From Paracoccus sp. SCSIO 75233 (GTDB lineage: Bacteria > Pseudomonadota > Alphaproteobacteria > Rhodobacterales > Rhodobacteraceae): a stretch of DNA of 64,000 nucleotides. A model generated the notes under the pieces. That model worked only from the letters and a program-made list of their open reading frames with translations, ran no database searches and was not told where the DNA came from. Numbering within the stretch: the first letter of the stretch is position 1; every line of letters begins with the position of its first letter. The stretch is taken from contig NZ_CP115760.1 of assembly GCF_027912675.1 (NCBI RefSeq), positions 1 through 64,000 on the forward strand, given 5' to 3'. Position numbers and translations under genes: made by a program. Below are positions 27,077 to 36,179 of the stretch, piece by piece.

Positions 27077-28080
27077 TGAAAGCCGCAAATCCCTTCCCCG
27101 AACTATTGCGGGCCTTCTTCCAGGAATGGCTGGCGGAACAGCGCAGCGCCTCGATCCACACCATCAAGTCCTATCGGGACACCTGGCGGCTGTTGCTTCG
27201 GTTCGTCGCGGAGCGAAACGACCGTGGTGTCGCAAGGATCACCCTGGCCGACGTCTCCGCCGGCGAGGTCCGCGCGTTCCTCAATCATGCTGAACATGGT
27301 CGCAAGGGCACGATCGGCACGCGCAACTGCCGGCTTGCCGCCATCCGCAGCTTCTTCAGCTTCGTGGCGGACAAGGATCCCGAATATGTCGCCCAATGTG
27401 CAGAGGTCCTCGCGATCCCGCTCAAGCGCAAACCCACCGCCGCACCCTGCTATCTTGAGCCAGCGGAGGTCGAGGCCATTCTCGCGCAACCCGACCGGTC
27501 GACCATCGAAGGGATGCGAGACCATGTGCTGCTGTCACTGCTCTATAATAGCGGTGCGCGTATCCAGGAGGCGCTCGATCTCTGTCCCAAGGCGATCCGG
27601 TTCGAAGCACCGTATTGCGTGCGTCTTTACGGAAAAGGTCGAAAAGAACGCATCTGCCCGCTTTGGCCGGAAACGGTGGCGTTGCTGAAAAAGCTGCTGG
27701 AGCGGCAGCCGCGCGCACCGGATGAGCGCATCTTCGTCAATCGTTACGGCGAACCCCTGGGGGCATCGGGCGTGCGGTACAAGCTGGCGAGTTACGTCGC
27801 AGCGGCGGCGAATGCGACACCCACGCTTCGCTCGAAGCATGTGACGCCGCACAGTTTCCGGCACGCGACGGCCGTCCACCTCGTCGCGGCGGGCGTCGAC
27901 ATCACCGTCATCCGAAGCTGGCTGGGGCATGTCAGCTTGGACACCACCAACCACTATGCCCAGGCCAACCTCGAAACCAAGCGAAAGGCGCTCGAACAGG
28001 TTGGCGTTCCAGCAGCAGGAAATCGACCCGCGCGATGGAAACGTGACGCGGACCTGCTCGACTGGCTCGACACCCTCTGA
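27076..28080 (+). CDS. tyrosine recombinase, third of the RIT trio
   Basis: This 334-residue protein starts at ATG 27076; a longer frame back to 26899 lies inside the second gene and is not needed. The N-terminal SAM-like domain (FPELLRAFFQEWLAEQRSASIHTIKSYRDTWRLLLRF) is followed by catalytic segments LLYNSGARIQEALDL, YGKGRKERICPLW, HSFRHATAVHLVAAGVDITVIRSWLGH and NHYAQANLETK. It is XerC/D-like, with RKHRHY-type residues intact. The right terminal repeat follows 73 bases after the stop. Confidence 0.9.
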   Translation: MKAANPFPELLRAFFQEWLAEQRSASIHTIKSYRDTWRLLLRFVAERNDRGVARITLADVSAGEVRAFLNHAEHGRKGTIGTRNCRLAAIRSFFSFVADKDPEYVAQCAEVLAIPLKRKPTAAPCYLEPAEVEAILAQPDRSTIEGMRDHVLLSLLYNSGARIQEALDLCPKAIRFEAPYCVRLYGKGRKERICPLWPETVALLKKLLERQPRAPDERIFVNRYGEPLGASGVRYKLASYVAAAANATPTLRSKHVTPHSFRHATAVHLVAAGVDITVIRSWLGHVSLDTTNHYAQANLETKRKALEQVGVPAAGNRPARWKRDADLLDWLDTL

Positions 28081-28152
28081 CCCCGAACCACGGAGAAATA
28101 ATGTGAAGGACGTAGCCCTGAACTCCCTGAATGATAGCGATGGTGCCGCATT

Positions 28153-28182
28153 CCTTCGCATTATCGCGTCCTCGCGATTACG
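28153..28182. repeat. right terminal inverted repeat of the RIT element
   Basis: This is the exact reverse complement of 24356-24385 (30 of 30 bases). Host coding sequence resumes at or just before the end of the repeat. Confidence 0.88.
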
Positions 28183-30277
28183 CACCATCCACCATAATCT
28201 CGAGGCGGCTCTGACGGCGACCGGTGTCAGCAATGCCTCGGGCGAGACCAATGCCTCGGCCGCACGCGCCTCTGCCAAATCTCGCTTCGAGAGCACGAAA
28301 CAGCGCTTCTTCAACCATCTCCTGATGGGCATGAAGGCTCCAAGTATCATCCACGCCATCAAGGAAGATTTGGCGGCAGGCAATGCTTGCGTCATCCAGG
28401 TTGTCTCGACAGGCGAGAGCCTGCTGAAGCGTCGGCTTGAGGCGATGGACCCGGAGGATGAACTCGTCGAAGGTGCCTTGACGCCGCGCGATTATGTTCT
28501 GGGATACCTCGAACAGGCCTTCCCGATCCACGCGCAAAAGCTCGTGGAGATTGACGGCAACATGGTCGCGGAACCCTTGCGGGATGAGGCCGGCGCGCTG
28601 GTCGTCTCGCGCGAAGCGCTCGCTTTACGTGACGCGGCCATGATGGAGTTGATGACGCTGGCGCCGATCCCCTCGGCGCTCGATCAGATCCTCTGGGCCT
28701 TTGGCGACGAGGCCGTCGCTGAAGTCACGGGTCGGTCCATCCGGCCCCTCAAGGCCGAGGATGGTCATCTCTTCATCGAGAAGCGTAGCGCCAGCAGCAA
28801 TTCATCCGAGACTCAAGCCTTCATGGACGGCGAAAAGGATATCCTGATCTTCTCCGATGCAGGCGGCACTGGCCGTTCCTATCATGCGGCACAAACGGCG
28901 AAGAACCAGAAACGGCGGCGGCACTACCTGCTGGAGCCCGGCTGGCGCGCGGATGCAGCCATCCAGGGGCTCGGCCGCACGCATCGCTCGGCCCAGGTCA
29001 GCGCACCGTTCTTTCGGGTCTGCACCTCCGATGTGCATGGCGAGAAACGTTTCACCTCGACGATCGCCAAACGCCTCGACCAGCTGGGGGCCCTGACCAA
29101 GGGCCAGCGCGAGACCGGCTCGCAAGGCATGTTCCGCGAGGAGGACAATCTCGAAAGCCCGATCGCGCGAGCGGCGCTGCGTGGGTATTTCGCCGATCTT
29201 GCCGCCGGGCGCGCCGAGGCGATGAGCTACGAGAGCTTCACCGACTGGACGGCCCTGCGGCTGATCGACAAGGACGGGGTGCTGCTCGAAGAGCTTCCCC
29301 CGATCCAGCGGTTTCTCAACCGGGTGCTTGCCCTTCCCATCCACATGCAGAACGCGCTCTTTGCCGAGTTCATGCGCCGGATTGCCGATCAGTCTGAGCG
29401 GGCGCGCGCGGCGGGCACGCTCGATCTCGGCGTGGAAACCCTACGTGGCGAAAAGATCGAGCAGGTCTCCACCGAGGATCTCTGGACCTGCCCGAAATCC
29501 GGCGCCGTGACGCGGATTATCGGACTTGAGGTGACGGACCCAGTGTATGTCCTGGTCGCCGAAGAGGCCATATCGCGCAATCCCGACAAGCTGCCGATGG
29601 TGAATCGCGCCTCCGGTCGCGCGGCGCTCATCTCGGCGCGGCCCATGCAGATGTATGACGAGGACATTGTCACGCTGATGCGCAAGGCGGTGCGGCCAAA
29701 CGGGTCGAGCTATCTCGAAGAGGCACGGTTTGAGTCCTCGGCTTGGGAAGAGATCGACAGGCCCGAATTTGCGCAGATTTGGGAGGCCGAGGCTGCGTCC
29801 CTGCCAAAAACCACCACGACCAAGCTCTACCTGCTGACCGGGCTGCTGCTGCCGATCTGGAAGGACATTCCGACCACCAATGAGCGGATCTACCGTGTCA
29901 CGCCAGACGGGGCGACGGCCATGATCGGGCGGACGCTGAGTGAGGAAGGGGCGGCCTCGCTGCGCGCCCGCTTCCTCGTCTCCAATCCGCAAACGCCACA
30001 GGAGATGTTGACCGCCGCCCTCGGCACCACCGCACCTGTCGATCTGGGCCGGGGTCTGACCCTGACCCGTCGCCGGGTCGCAGGCGAGATGCGCCTTGAG
30101 TTGGGCGGTGCGGATCGGGGCATGATCGATGGCCTCAAGGCGCTCGGCTGCTTCACCGAGATCATCGCCTTCCAGTTGCGTGTGTTCCTGCCGCATGGGG
30201 ACGGGATCGACACGGGAAGCATTCTGGCCCGGATCGTGGGCCAGCGAGCCGCTAGAGCGGCAGAACAAGCCGCCTGA
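28181..30277 (+). pseudogene. strawberry-notch-like methyltransferase/helicase, 3' part
   Basis: The frame resumes with RTIHHNLEAALTATGV and runs 698 codons to TGA at 30277. It contains the second RecA-like lobe, with VISQVVSTGES-like segment (ACVIQVVSTGESLLKRRLEAM), ILIFSDAGGTGRSYHAA and motif VI QGLGRTHRSAQVSAPFFRVCTSDVHGEKRF, followed by the C-terminal strawberry-notch domain. Together with 22160-24325 it would give a protein of about 1420 residues. Alone it lacks the ATP-binding lobe and has no obvious start, so it is probably not made as a functional protein. Confidence 0.88.
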
Positions 30278-30400
30278 AAAGTCAAAGCGAGCTTCCGGTC
30301 GGGCGGCGTGGATCGGGACTTGGCCGATCTGCGCTTTCCGGGCGCGCGCTGACCAATGTCAGGCCCGGCCCCCCCCAAATTCAGATAAGAGGACAGACCC

Positions 30401-30787
30401 ATGACCAATCCCCAAATCGACTATGCCGCAATGGCGGCTCAGTGGCGTGCAGAGCGCGAAACCACCTTGAAGGCATCCAGAGTGGAGCTGCTCGCGCAAC
30501 TACGTGCGCTTGGCATCAGCGAGGTCACTGCCCAATACGAAGGCTATGGCGACTCCGGCAATGTCGAGGACGTGACGGTGCAGCCTGCAGAGGTCCAACT
30601 GCCGGAGGCGCTTGCCACAGAGGTTGGCGACTTCGCCTGGTTGCTCGCCTATCACCATCACCCGGGGTTCGAGAACAACGAGGGTGGCTACGGCACGCTG
30701 ACCTGGGACTTGCGCAACGACAGTATCACCTTGGATCACGCGGACGCTCAAGTCGAATATTCGCATAGCTATGACGAGGGGCTGTGA
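30401..30787 (+). CDS. plasmid accessory protein (possibly DUF6878)
   Basis: The protein has 128 residues, with AAGAGGAC upstream of ATG 30401. The sequence VELLAQLRALGISEVTAQYEGYGDSGNVEDVTVQP and the C-terminal WLLAYHHHPGFENNEGGYGTLTWDLRNDSITLDHADA look like a compact alpha/beta protein; from memory this is the DUF6878 pattern. Function is unknown. It is followed two bases later by the 30789 gene. Confidence 0.72.
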   Translation: MTNPQIDYAAMAAQWRAERETTLKASRVELLAQLRALGISEVTAQYEGYGDSGNVEDVTVQPAEVQLPEALATEVGDFAWLLAYHHHPGFENNEGGYGTLTWDLRNDSITLDHADAQVEYSHSYDEGL

Positions 30788-30788
30788 G

Positions 30789-31250
30789 ATGGCGCATCCG
30801 CTTCACCATGCCGAAAGCTCGGCCCGGAAATTCGGCGGGGTGCCGTCTGACTATCAGGCTGTGCACGATTGGTTTGACGCCTCGAAAGAGCACCTCGCGC
30901 TCTTCACGCACCGAGCTATGCGCCATCATGCCCAAGGCCTGTTCGAGGCCGAACGTGTCTTCGGCTTGACCCTGACCAACAGTGCAGGTCGGGACATTCC
31001 CGTGCGCTGGATCGGCGAGCAGCATGTCCGCGAAGACTGTCAGGGCCGGATCCCGAGCATGGCGGACTGGCTGCGACGGATCCAGCCCGAGCCATGGATG
31101 GCCAATGGCCACATCGACCGGTATTCCGGCTCCGAGCCCTGCGGCGACCCAAGGTTCGCTTGGGCCTCCGAGGTCGCCGCCGGAAGAACGGTTCTTGGCC
31201 TGAAGGATTGGATGGCGGCGCGCGCGACGCAAGCCACGCAAGGTGCCTGA
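30789..31250 (+). CDS. plasmid accessory protein (possibly DUF6915)
   Basis: The protein has 153 residues from ATG 30789. The conserved-looking core is HHAESSARKFGGVPSDYQAVHDWFDASKEHLALFTHRAMRHHAQGLFEAERVFG followed by RWIGEQHVREDCQGRIPSMADWL. Several invariant-looking His and Glu residues suggest metal binding, but no activity is known. From memory it matches DUF6915. It is co-directional with and directly after the 30401 gene. Confidence 0.72.
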   Translation: MAHPLHHAESSARKFGGVPSDYQAVHDWFDASKEHLALFTHRAMRHHAQGLFEAERVFGLTLTNSAGRDIPVRWIGEQHVREDCQGRIPSMADWLRRIQPEPWMANGHIDRYSGSEPCGDPRFAWASEVAAGRTVLGLKDWMAARATQATQGA

Positions 31251-31350
31251 CAGCTCTCGGCCGTTTGCCAAACAAATGCTGCATAGAAGCCCGGTCGGAC
31301 GATCGGGCTTCTTGCGTCGTTTCCCCACCATTCTTCTTGAGGAGGACCCC

Positions 31351-31653
31351 ATGACACTCGATGAAATCAAGGCCGCCGTCGATGCCGGCCAGACCGTGCA
31401 CTGGGCCAATACCGGCTACGTTGTCCACAAGTACCGGCTCGGTCAGTACCTCATCACCTATGTGCCGAACGGCAGCACCATCGGCCTGACCGACCGGGAA
31501 GGGCACTGGTTGAACGGCAAAGAGGCGGAGTTCTTCATCGCGCGATCGGGGGACGGCGCGGAAAATCCGGGCAGCCAAACAAGACCAGACGGGCAGGGGA
31601 GGGGCGTAGCACCCGGAGGTGTGGGTGCATTCCCACTCGGACGGCAGATCTGA
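31351..31653 (+). CDS. small protein, function unknown
   Basis: The protein has 100 residues from ATG 31351, chosen because GAGGAGG lies 8 bases upstream; a longer frame overlaps the previous gene. The first 70 residues (LDEIKAAVDAGQTVHWANTGYVVHKYRLGQYLITYVPNGSTIGLTDREG) look folded; the C-terminus is Gly/Pro-rich and low-complexity. The family is not recognised. Confidence 0.6.
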   Translation: MTLDEIKAAVDAGQTVHWANTGYVVHKYRLGQYLITYVPNGSTIGLTDREGHWLNGKEAEFFIARSGDGAENPGSQTRPDGQGRGVAPGGVGAFPLGRQI

Positions 31654-31777
31654 CCCGTGGGTGGGGCTGAAAGGAAAGCAGGCTTTCTGATTTGTGATCC
31701 CTCAAGGGGTCGAGAAAGCAATCCCGGATGCGTTGGCAAGAACGTCAGGCACCGGCCAATCCAAAAGGAACCATCCC

Positions 31778-32506
31778 ATGTTCGCAGGAACCCTCACCCG
31801 CAATGTCGAGACCGCAGCCGCCGAGTACACCGGCATGATCCACTCGACGCGCTTTGACATCGCCATCCAGTTGGAGGCGCGGGCCAAGATGTCCGAACGC
31901 AGCCCGGATTTTGACGTGACGGCAGTCAACAAAACAGGCCGCAAGGTGCGCATCGGCACGGCCTGGAACGAGACCGGCAATACCAGCGGCAACCCCTACA
32001 TCTCGATGCAGATCGATGTCGGCTTGGGTCCGTTCCGGGTCAACGCGGTCCAGACGAAAGAAGCGCGCGCGGCCCAGAGTGGCGAATTCGAGATCATCCC
32101 GCTGGTCTCGAACGGCCTGATGAAATCCGGCTCGATCTCGGGCGAGCTCACCGCCATGGACGCTGACAACGCCTTCACGGGCTACATCGCCAACATGATG
32201 TTCGATCTGGAGTTCATGCTGATCGAGAACAGCTACAAATCCGAGGAGACCCACCCAGATTACCGGATCGAGGTCAGCTCGCCCCGGGGTAAACCAATCC
32301 GCGTCGGCTCGGCGTGGATGGCCAAAAGCAGCCGCACGGGCAATGACTACCTGTCGCTGCTGATCAACACGCCTGATGGCGACTTGCGCGTCAACGCCGT
32401 GCAGAACGAAGAACAGCGCGGCGGGCAGACCTTCTCGATCATCCCGTTCATCGACAGCGGTGAGCAGCCGCAGGACGCGGGCGCGGGGCTCTCCTTGGTC
32501 GCCTAA
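31778..32506 (+). CDS. tandem DUF736 protein
   Basis: This 242-residue protein starts at ATG 31778 with AAAAGGA upstream. It contains two DUF736 units: the first around residues 40-90 (VRIGTAWNETGNTSGNPYISMQIDVGLGPFRVNAVQ), the second around 165-225 (IRVGSAWMAKSSRTGNDYLSLLINTPDGDLRVNAVQ). Most DUF736 proteins are single-domain and about 100 residues, so this is a duplication or fusion. DUF736 genes are common beside conjugation and antirestriction genes; function is unknown. A terminator follows. Confidence 0.85.
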   Translation: MFAGTLTRNVETAAAEYTGMIHSTRFDIAIQLEARAKMSERSPDFDVTAVNKTGRKVRIGTAWNETGNTSGNPYISMQIDVGLGPFRVNAVQTKEARAAQSGEFEIIPLVSNGLMKSGSISGELTAMDADNAFTGYIANMMFDLEFMLIENSYKSEETHPDYRIEVSSPRGKPIRVGSAWMAKSSRTGNDYLSLLINTPDGDLRVNAVQNEEQRGGQTFSIIPFIDSGEQPQDAGAGLSLVA

Positions 32507-32537
32507 TCGGCGCGCGAGGGGAGACGATCTGAATCGA

Positions 32538-32570
32538 AAGGGGAGCCGTGGGATCACGGTTCCCCTTTTT
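32538..32570 (+). terminator. Rho-independent terminator after the DUF736 gene
   Basis: AAGGGGAGCCGTG pairs with CACGGTTCCCCTT (one G-T pair), followed by TTTTT. It ends the accessory block. Confidence 0.88.
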
Positions 32571-32602
32571 CCATGTCCGTTTGCGTAAAGGACGTCACCC
32601 GC

Positions 32603-32630
32603 TTGCGATCTGGTGTAAATGCGATACAAT
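32603..32630 (+). promoter_or_regulatory. sigma70-like promoter
   Basis: TTGCGA (32603-32608) and TACAAT (32625-32630) are separated by 16 bases, in a locally AT-rich stretch upstream of the 32662 gene. Confidence 0.55.
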
Positions 32631-32661
32631 AATATATTAACGCAATATCGAGGGCGAGCGC

Positions 32662-33198
32662 GTGGCGGCTAGATCAGGGACGGTTCCATGGTTCGAGAGC
32701 TTTGATGTTGAGGCAGAGGTTGCAGAACTCCTTGCTCATATCGAGCGCTGCACTGGATTTTCGCTACCCGCCCGAAAGCGTGAAGTCATCATGACCCATG
32801 CAAGGGCGAAGCTCGACAGGACAAGGCAGGCATATCAGGAGGCCAAGCCGGTGGGAAAGTCGGTGTCCACCTCGCGGCGTGCGTATCTGACCGACCTGCA
32901 GGACACGATCTTCATGGCGATCCCGGAAGAGAACCTCGCGCTGATGCCGCTAAGCCAACAGGTCCTGAACGACCCTTCATTTTACGCGGACGCCATGCAT
33001 AGCGCCGCCGCGATCAGCGAGGATGAGCTCTTCATGGCGTTGTCCTCATCGCTGAACGATATGACGGTCCAAGACGCTCGGGCGTTTGTCTCGAAGCTGT
33101 GGCACAGCACGATCGATGACAATGCCCGCAAATACGCCGAAGCCCTGAAGCGCCCCGAGCGTGAAATCATGCCGCTGCGGCCTGGGAACACCGTGTAA
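32662..33198 (+). CDS. helical protein, function unknown
   Basis: The protein has 178 residues from GTG 32662 (GAGGG upstream). It is predicted to be largely helical, with FDVEAEVAELLAHIERCTGFSLPARKREVIMTHARAKLDRTRQAYQEA at the N-terminus and a C-terminal half rich in small helices (ISEDELFMALSSSLNDMTVQDARAFVSKLWH). No domain is recognised. It has its own promoter and stands apart from the neighbouring rhomboid gene. Confidence 0.6.
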   Translation: MAARSGTVPWFESFDVEAEVAELLAHIERCTGFSLPARKREVIMTHARAKLDRTRQAYQEAKPVGKSVSTSRRAYLTDLQDTIFMAIPEENLALMPLSQQVLNDPSFYADAMHSAAAISEDELFMALSSSLNDMTVQDARAFVSKLWHSTIDDNARKYAEALKRPEREIMPLRPGNTV

Positions 33199-33274
33199 GA
33201 TCGGGGCCATTCTCTTGGCTTGAGCCCTACCGAGGTTGGCCGCCGCGAACCCCCTTTCCCGGAGGTGGCACCCT

Positions 33275-33928
33275 GTGCAGCGCGCGAAAGCCGTTGAAGG
33301 CGCTGTGGGGACGACTACTGTCGCCAACATGATGAACCGGGATCACATGCGCGTCTTCTTCCGGCGCACCGCGGCGCTTGCCGCTTTTGTCGCGCTGCTC
33401 TGGGCGATCCAAGTCGTCAATTGGATCACCGGCTACGGCCTGAACCCGGCCTTCGGCCTGATCCCCAGGCACGGCAGCGGGTTGGATGGTGTCATCGCTA
33501 TGCCCCTCCTGCATGGGAGCTTCTCGCACCTGATGGCCAATACGCCGCCTCTCCTGGTGATGGGTGGGCTGCTGGTTGCCACGACCACGCGAGCCTTGCT
33601 GCCGGTGAACGCAGTGGTGATCGGCCTCGGCGGCGGACTCGTCTGGCTGTTCGGAAGCTCCGCCATCCATATCGGTGCGTCAGGGTTGGTCTTCGGCTGG
33701 TTTGGCTTCCTCGTCGCGCGCGGCTTCGTGGATCGCTCCCCGATCACGCTGGGCGCGGCACTACTGGTCGGTGTCCTCTATAGCTCCATTCTCTGGGGCG
33801 TTCTTCCGGGCCAACCCGGCGTCTCGTGGGAGGCGCATCTCTTCGGCGCCATCGCGGGCGCTGTCGCTGCATCCCTTGTCCGGACGCATGTCCATGTGCC
33901 GCGCCTCGGCGGTGTCGATTTGGACTGA
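33275..33928 (+). CDS. rhomboid-family intramembrane serine protease
   Basis: The 217-residue form starts at GTG 33275, which has GGAGG nine bases upstream; ATG 33329 would give 199 residues and is equally consistent with the family. About six membrane helices are visible. Catalytic features are [13 protein letters not shown], the serine motif [14 protein letters not shown] and the histidine in [13 protein letters not shown]. Rhomboids cleave single-pass membrane proteins; the substrate here is unknown. It lies immediately left of the IS91-like element and may be its flank rather than part of it. Confidence 0.88.
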   Translation: MQRAKAVEGAVGTTTVANMMNRDHMRVFFRRTAALAAFVALLWAIQVVNWITGYGLNPAFGLIPRHGSGLDGVIAMPLLHGSFSHLMANTPPLLVMGGLLVATTTRALLPVNAVVIGLGGGLVWLFGSSAIHIGASGLVFGWFGFLVARGFVDRSPITLGAALLVGVLYSSILWGVLPGQPGVSWEAHLFGAIAGAVAASLVRTHVHVPRLGGVDLD

Positions 33929-34085
33929 AGCAGTACACCCTACGTTGTCGGCCCAAGGACGAAGCCGCTCGCGCGGCAATGGCGCCCGTGACGGGCGCTC
34001 GGGGCTGATCGCCACCCTGTGCATTTGGGAATGCGGGCACCTGCCTGACGATTGAGGCCTCTCAATCGACAGACAGGAGGTTCCC

Positions 34086-34973
34086 ATGACCGAGGAGAGG
34101 ATTTCGCCGCTACGGGCGCGGATGATCGAAGACATGCGCATCCGGGGGATGGGCGAGAAGGCACAGAAGTCCCACATCAGGGCAATCAAGGATTTCGCCC
34201 AATTCCTTGGGCATTCACCTGATACCGCCACCCCGGAGGAGTTGCGCGCCTACCAGCTGCACATGACCGACACCGGGGTCACGGCCAGCACGTTCAACGT
34301 GAGGATCGTGGCGCTGCGGTTCTTCTTCGGCATGACCTGCGGGCGCGAGGACATGAAGCGCTACATGCAGTTCCGCACCCAGCCGCGGAAGTTGCCTGTG
34401 GTGTTCAGCGTCGAGGAGGTTTCGGACATCCTGATGGCGGCACCCGGGCCGGGCCTGAAGTATCGGGCCGCGCTCAGCATCTCCTATGGTGCGGGGCTGC
34501 GCGCCGCCGAGGTCTGCAATCTCAAGATCGGCGACATCGACAGCGACCGCATGCTGATCCATGTCGAGCAAGGTAAAGGACGGAAGGACCGCAAGGTCAT
34601 GCTCTCTCCGGGCCTGCTGAACCTGCTTCGTGACTGCTGGCGCGAAGCGCGTCCCGAGGGCTGGCTGTTCCCGGGCAAGCCGAAGATCAATCCGATCTCG
34701 CCTCGGCAGCTGAACCGGGCTTTCACCTCGGCCAAGCACATGGCCGGGATCAGCAAGCCGGCGACACTGCACACGCTCAGGCACAGCTTTGCGACGCACC
34801 TGCTCGAGGCCAACACGGATGTGCGGGTGATCCAGGTCCTCCTCGGCCATGCCAAGCTCACCACGACGGCGCAATACACCCATGTCGCGACCAAGACGAT
34901 CCGTGACACGGTCAGCCCCTACGAGATGCTGGCCAAGCTGCAGGATCAGACGGTGAAGCGAAGTCTGGAGTGA
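34086..34973 (+). CDS. tyrosine recombinase associated with IS91-like element
   Basis: This 295-residue integrase has AGGAGG upstream of ATG 34086. The core-binding domain is followed by the catalytic domain with GAGLRAAEVCNLKIGDID (Arg), HTLRHSFATHLLEANTDVRVIQVLLGH and TAQYTHVATK (Tyr). Genes of this type regularly precede IS91-family transposases. The transposase start lies 12 bases downstream. Confidence 0.92.
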   Translation: MTEERISPLRARMIEDMRIRGMGEKAQKSHIRAIKDFAQFLGHSPDTATPEELRAYQLHMTDTGVTASTFNVRIVALRFFFGMTCGREDMKRYMQFRTQPRKLPVVFSVEEVSDILMAAPGPGLKYRAALSISYGAGLRAAEVCNLKIGDIDSDRMLIHVEQGKGRKDRKVMLSPGLLNLLRDCWREARPEGWLFPGKPKINPISPRQLNRAFTSAKHMAGISKPATLHTLRHSFATHLLEANTDVRVIQVLLGHAKLTTTAQYTHVATKTIRDTVSPYEMLAKLQDQTVKRSLE

Positions 34974-34985
34974 CGGGGCGCCGGG

Positions 34986-36179
34986 GTGCCCCGGCCAACG
35001 CTGGAGATCGCTGACATCTTTCGCGCTCATGGTCCCGCGTGGCGGCAGGCCAATGCGGGGCATGTCAGCCTGACCCAGCTGAAGGTGATGTCGGCGATTG
35101 AAGCCTGCCGGACCGAAGCGCTCGGCGGGCATGTCGCGGGCTGTGCCAAGTGTGGCCACCACCACATCGCCTACAACTCCTGCAAGAACCGCCACTGCCC
35201 GAAGTGCCAGGGACCGGCGGCACGCGACTGGATGGAAGCCCGCGCCGAGGACCTTCTGCCTGTGGAGTATTTCCACGTCGTCTTCACCCTGCCAGCCGAG
35301 ATCGCGCAGATCGCCTTCTGGAACAAGAAGGCCGTCTACGGCCTGCTGTTCCGCGCGTCCGCGGAAACGGTCATGACCATCGCCGCCGATCCCAAGCGCC
35401 TCGGCGCCCGGATCGGCATGACCAGCGTGCTGCACACATGGGGATCGGCCCTGACGCATCACCCCCACATCCACATGATCGTGCCGGGCGGAGGCCTGTC
35501 GCTGGATGGCACCCGATGGGTCGCCTGCAAGCGGGGGTTCTTCCTGCATGTTCGCGTGCTGTCCCGCCTGTTCCGGCGGCTTTTCCTCGACGGCCTGCTG
35601 GCCCTGCATCGGGCCGGAGAGCTGGCTTTCTACGGCGGTCTCGAAGGATTGGCGCAAGCAGATGCCTTTGCCGCTTGGCTCAAACCGTTCCGCAGATCCG
35701 AATGGATCGTCTACGCCAAACCGCCCTTCGGCGGCCCCGAGGCGGTGCTGGCCTACCTGAGCCGCTACACCCACCGCGTCGCGATCTCGAACCATCGCCT
35801 GATCAGCGCAGACGCCGAGACGGTGGCGTTTCGATGGAAGGACTACCGCATCAAGTCCGGTAACAGGCAGAAGGTCATGCGCCTCTCGACATCGGAGTTC
35901 ATCCGCCGGTTCCTGATGCATGTCCTCCCCGACGGCTTCCACCGCATCCGGCACTACGGCCTGCTGGCCAGCGCGAGCCGGAAGGTCAACATCGACCGGA
36001 TCCGAACCCTGCTTGGCCAGACCATGCCGGTCCGGGATGCTCTGCCCGCCGCCGAGGCAGCGCCGCTCACCCTGCGCGAGCCGTGCCCTTGCTGCGGCGG
36101 CCCGATGCGCATCATCGAAATTTTCCGCCGCGGCCAGAAACCGATGTCGCGCGCCCCACCTCGGGAGCAGGCCGCATGA
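34986..36179 (+). CDS. IS91-family HUH transposase
   Basis: This 397-residue protein starts at GTG 34986. An N-terminal zinc-binding segment (CAKCGHHHIAYNSCKNRHCPKCQ) is followed by the rolling-circle HUH motif in LTHHPHIHMIVPGGG and the tyrosine region YLSRYTHRVAISNHRL. A C-terminal C-x-C-C cluster (EPCPCCGGPM) closes it. It should nick one strand and drive one-ended, rolling-circle transposition. The frame is complete. Confidence 0.93.
   Translation: MPRPTLEIADIFRAHGPAWRQANAGHVSLTQLKVMSAIEACRTEALGGHVAGCAKCGHHHIAYNSCKNRHCPKCQGPAARDWMEARAEDLLPVEYFHVVFTLPAEIAQIAFWNKKAVYGLLFRASAETVMTIAADPKRLGARIGMTSVLHTWGSALTHHPHIHMIVPGGGLSLDGTRWVACKRGFFLHVRVLSRLFRRLFLDGLLALHRAGELAFYGGLEGLAQADAFAAWLKPFRRSEWIVYAKPPFGGPEAVLAYLSRYTHRVAISNHRLISADAETVAFRWKDYRIKSGNRQKVMRLSTSEFIRRFLMHVLPDGFHRIRHYGLLASASRKVNIDRIRTLLGQTMPVRDALPAAEAAPLTLREPCPCCGGPMRIIEIFRRGQKPMSRAPPREQAA

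Larger units (their letters stand above)
24326..28182 (+). mobile_element. RIT element (recombinases in trio) inside the helicase gene
   Basis: About 3.86 kb lie between the two halves of the strawberry-notch-like gene. It carries three overlapping tyrosine-recombinase genes in one direction and 30-bp perfect inverted repeats (24356-24385 and 28153-28182) that begin CGTAATCGCGAGG. This is the signature of RIT elements. Joining TTT at 24325 to CGC at 28181 gives AFRTIHHNLEAAL in frame, so the insertion appears to have removed no host sequence. Confidence 0.88.
34086..36179 (+). mobile_element. IS91-family element (coding core; ends not defined)
   Basis: The integrase and transposase genes form the core of an IS91-like rolling-circle element. 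The left flank (33930-34085) has small hairpins such as CGCCCGTGACGGGCG, and the right flank runs to about 36.5-36.8 kb. IS91 elements lack inverted repeats and target duplications, so I could not place the ends. Confidence 0.75.

Noticed and set aside
32603..32640. AT-rich patch as a replication origin
   Set aside because: It is short, lacks iterons, and is better explained as a promoter for the 32662 gene; the RepC origin is expected inside repC.
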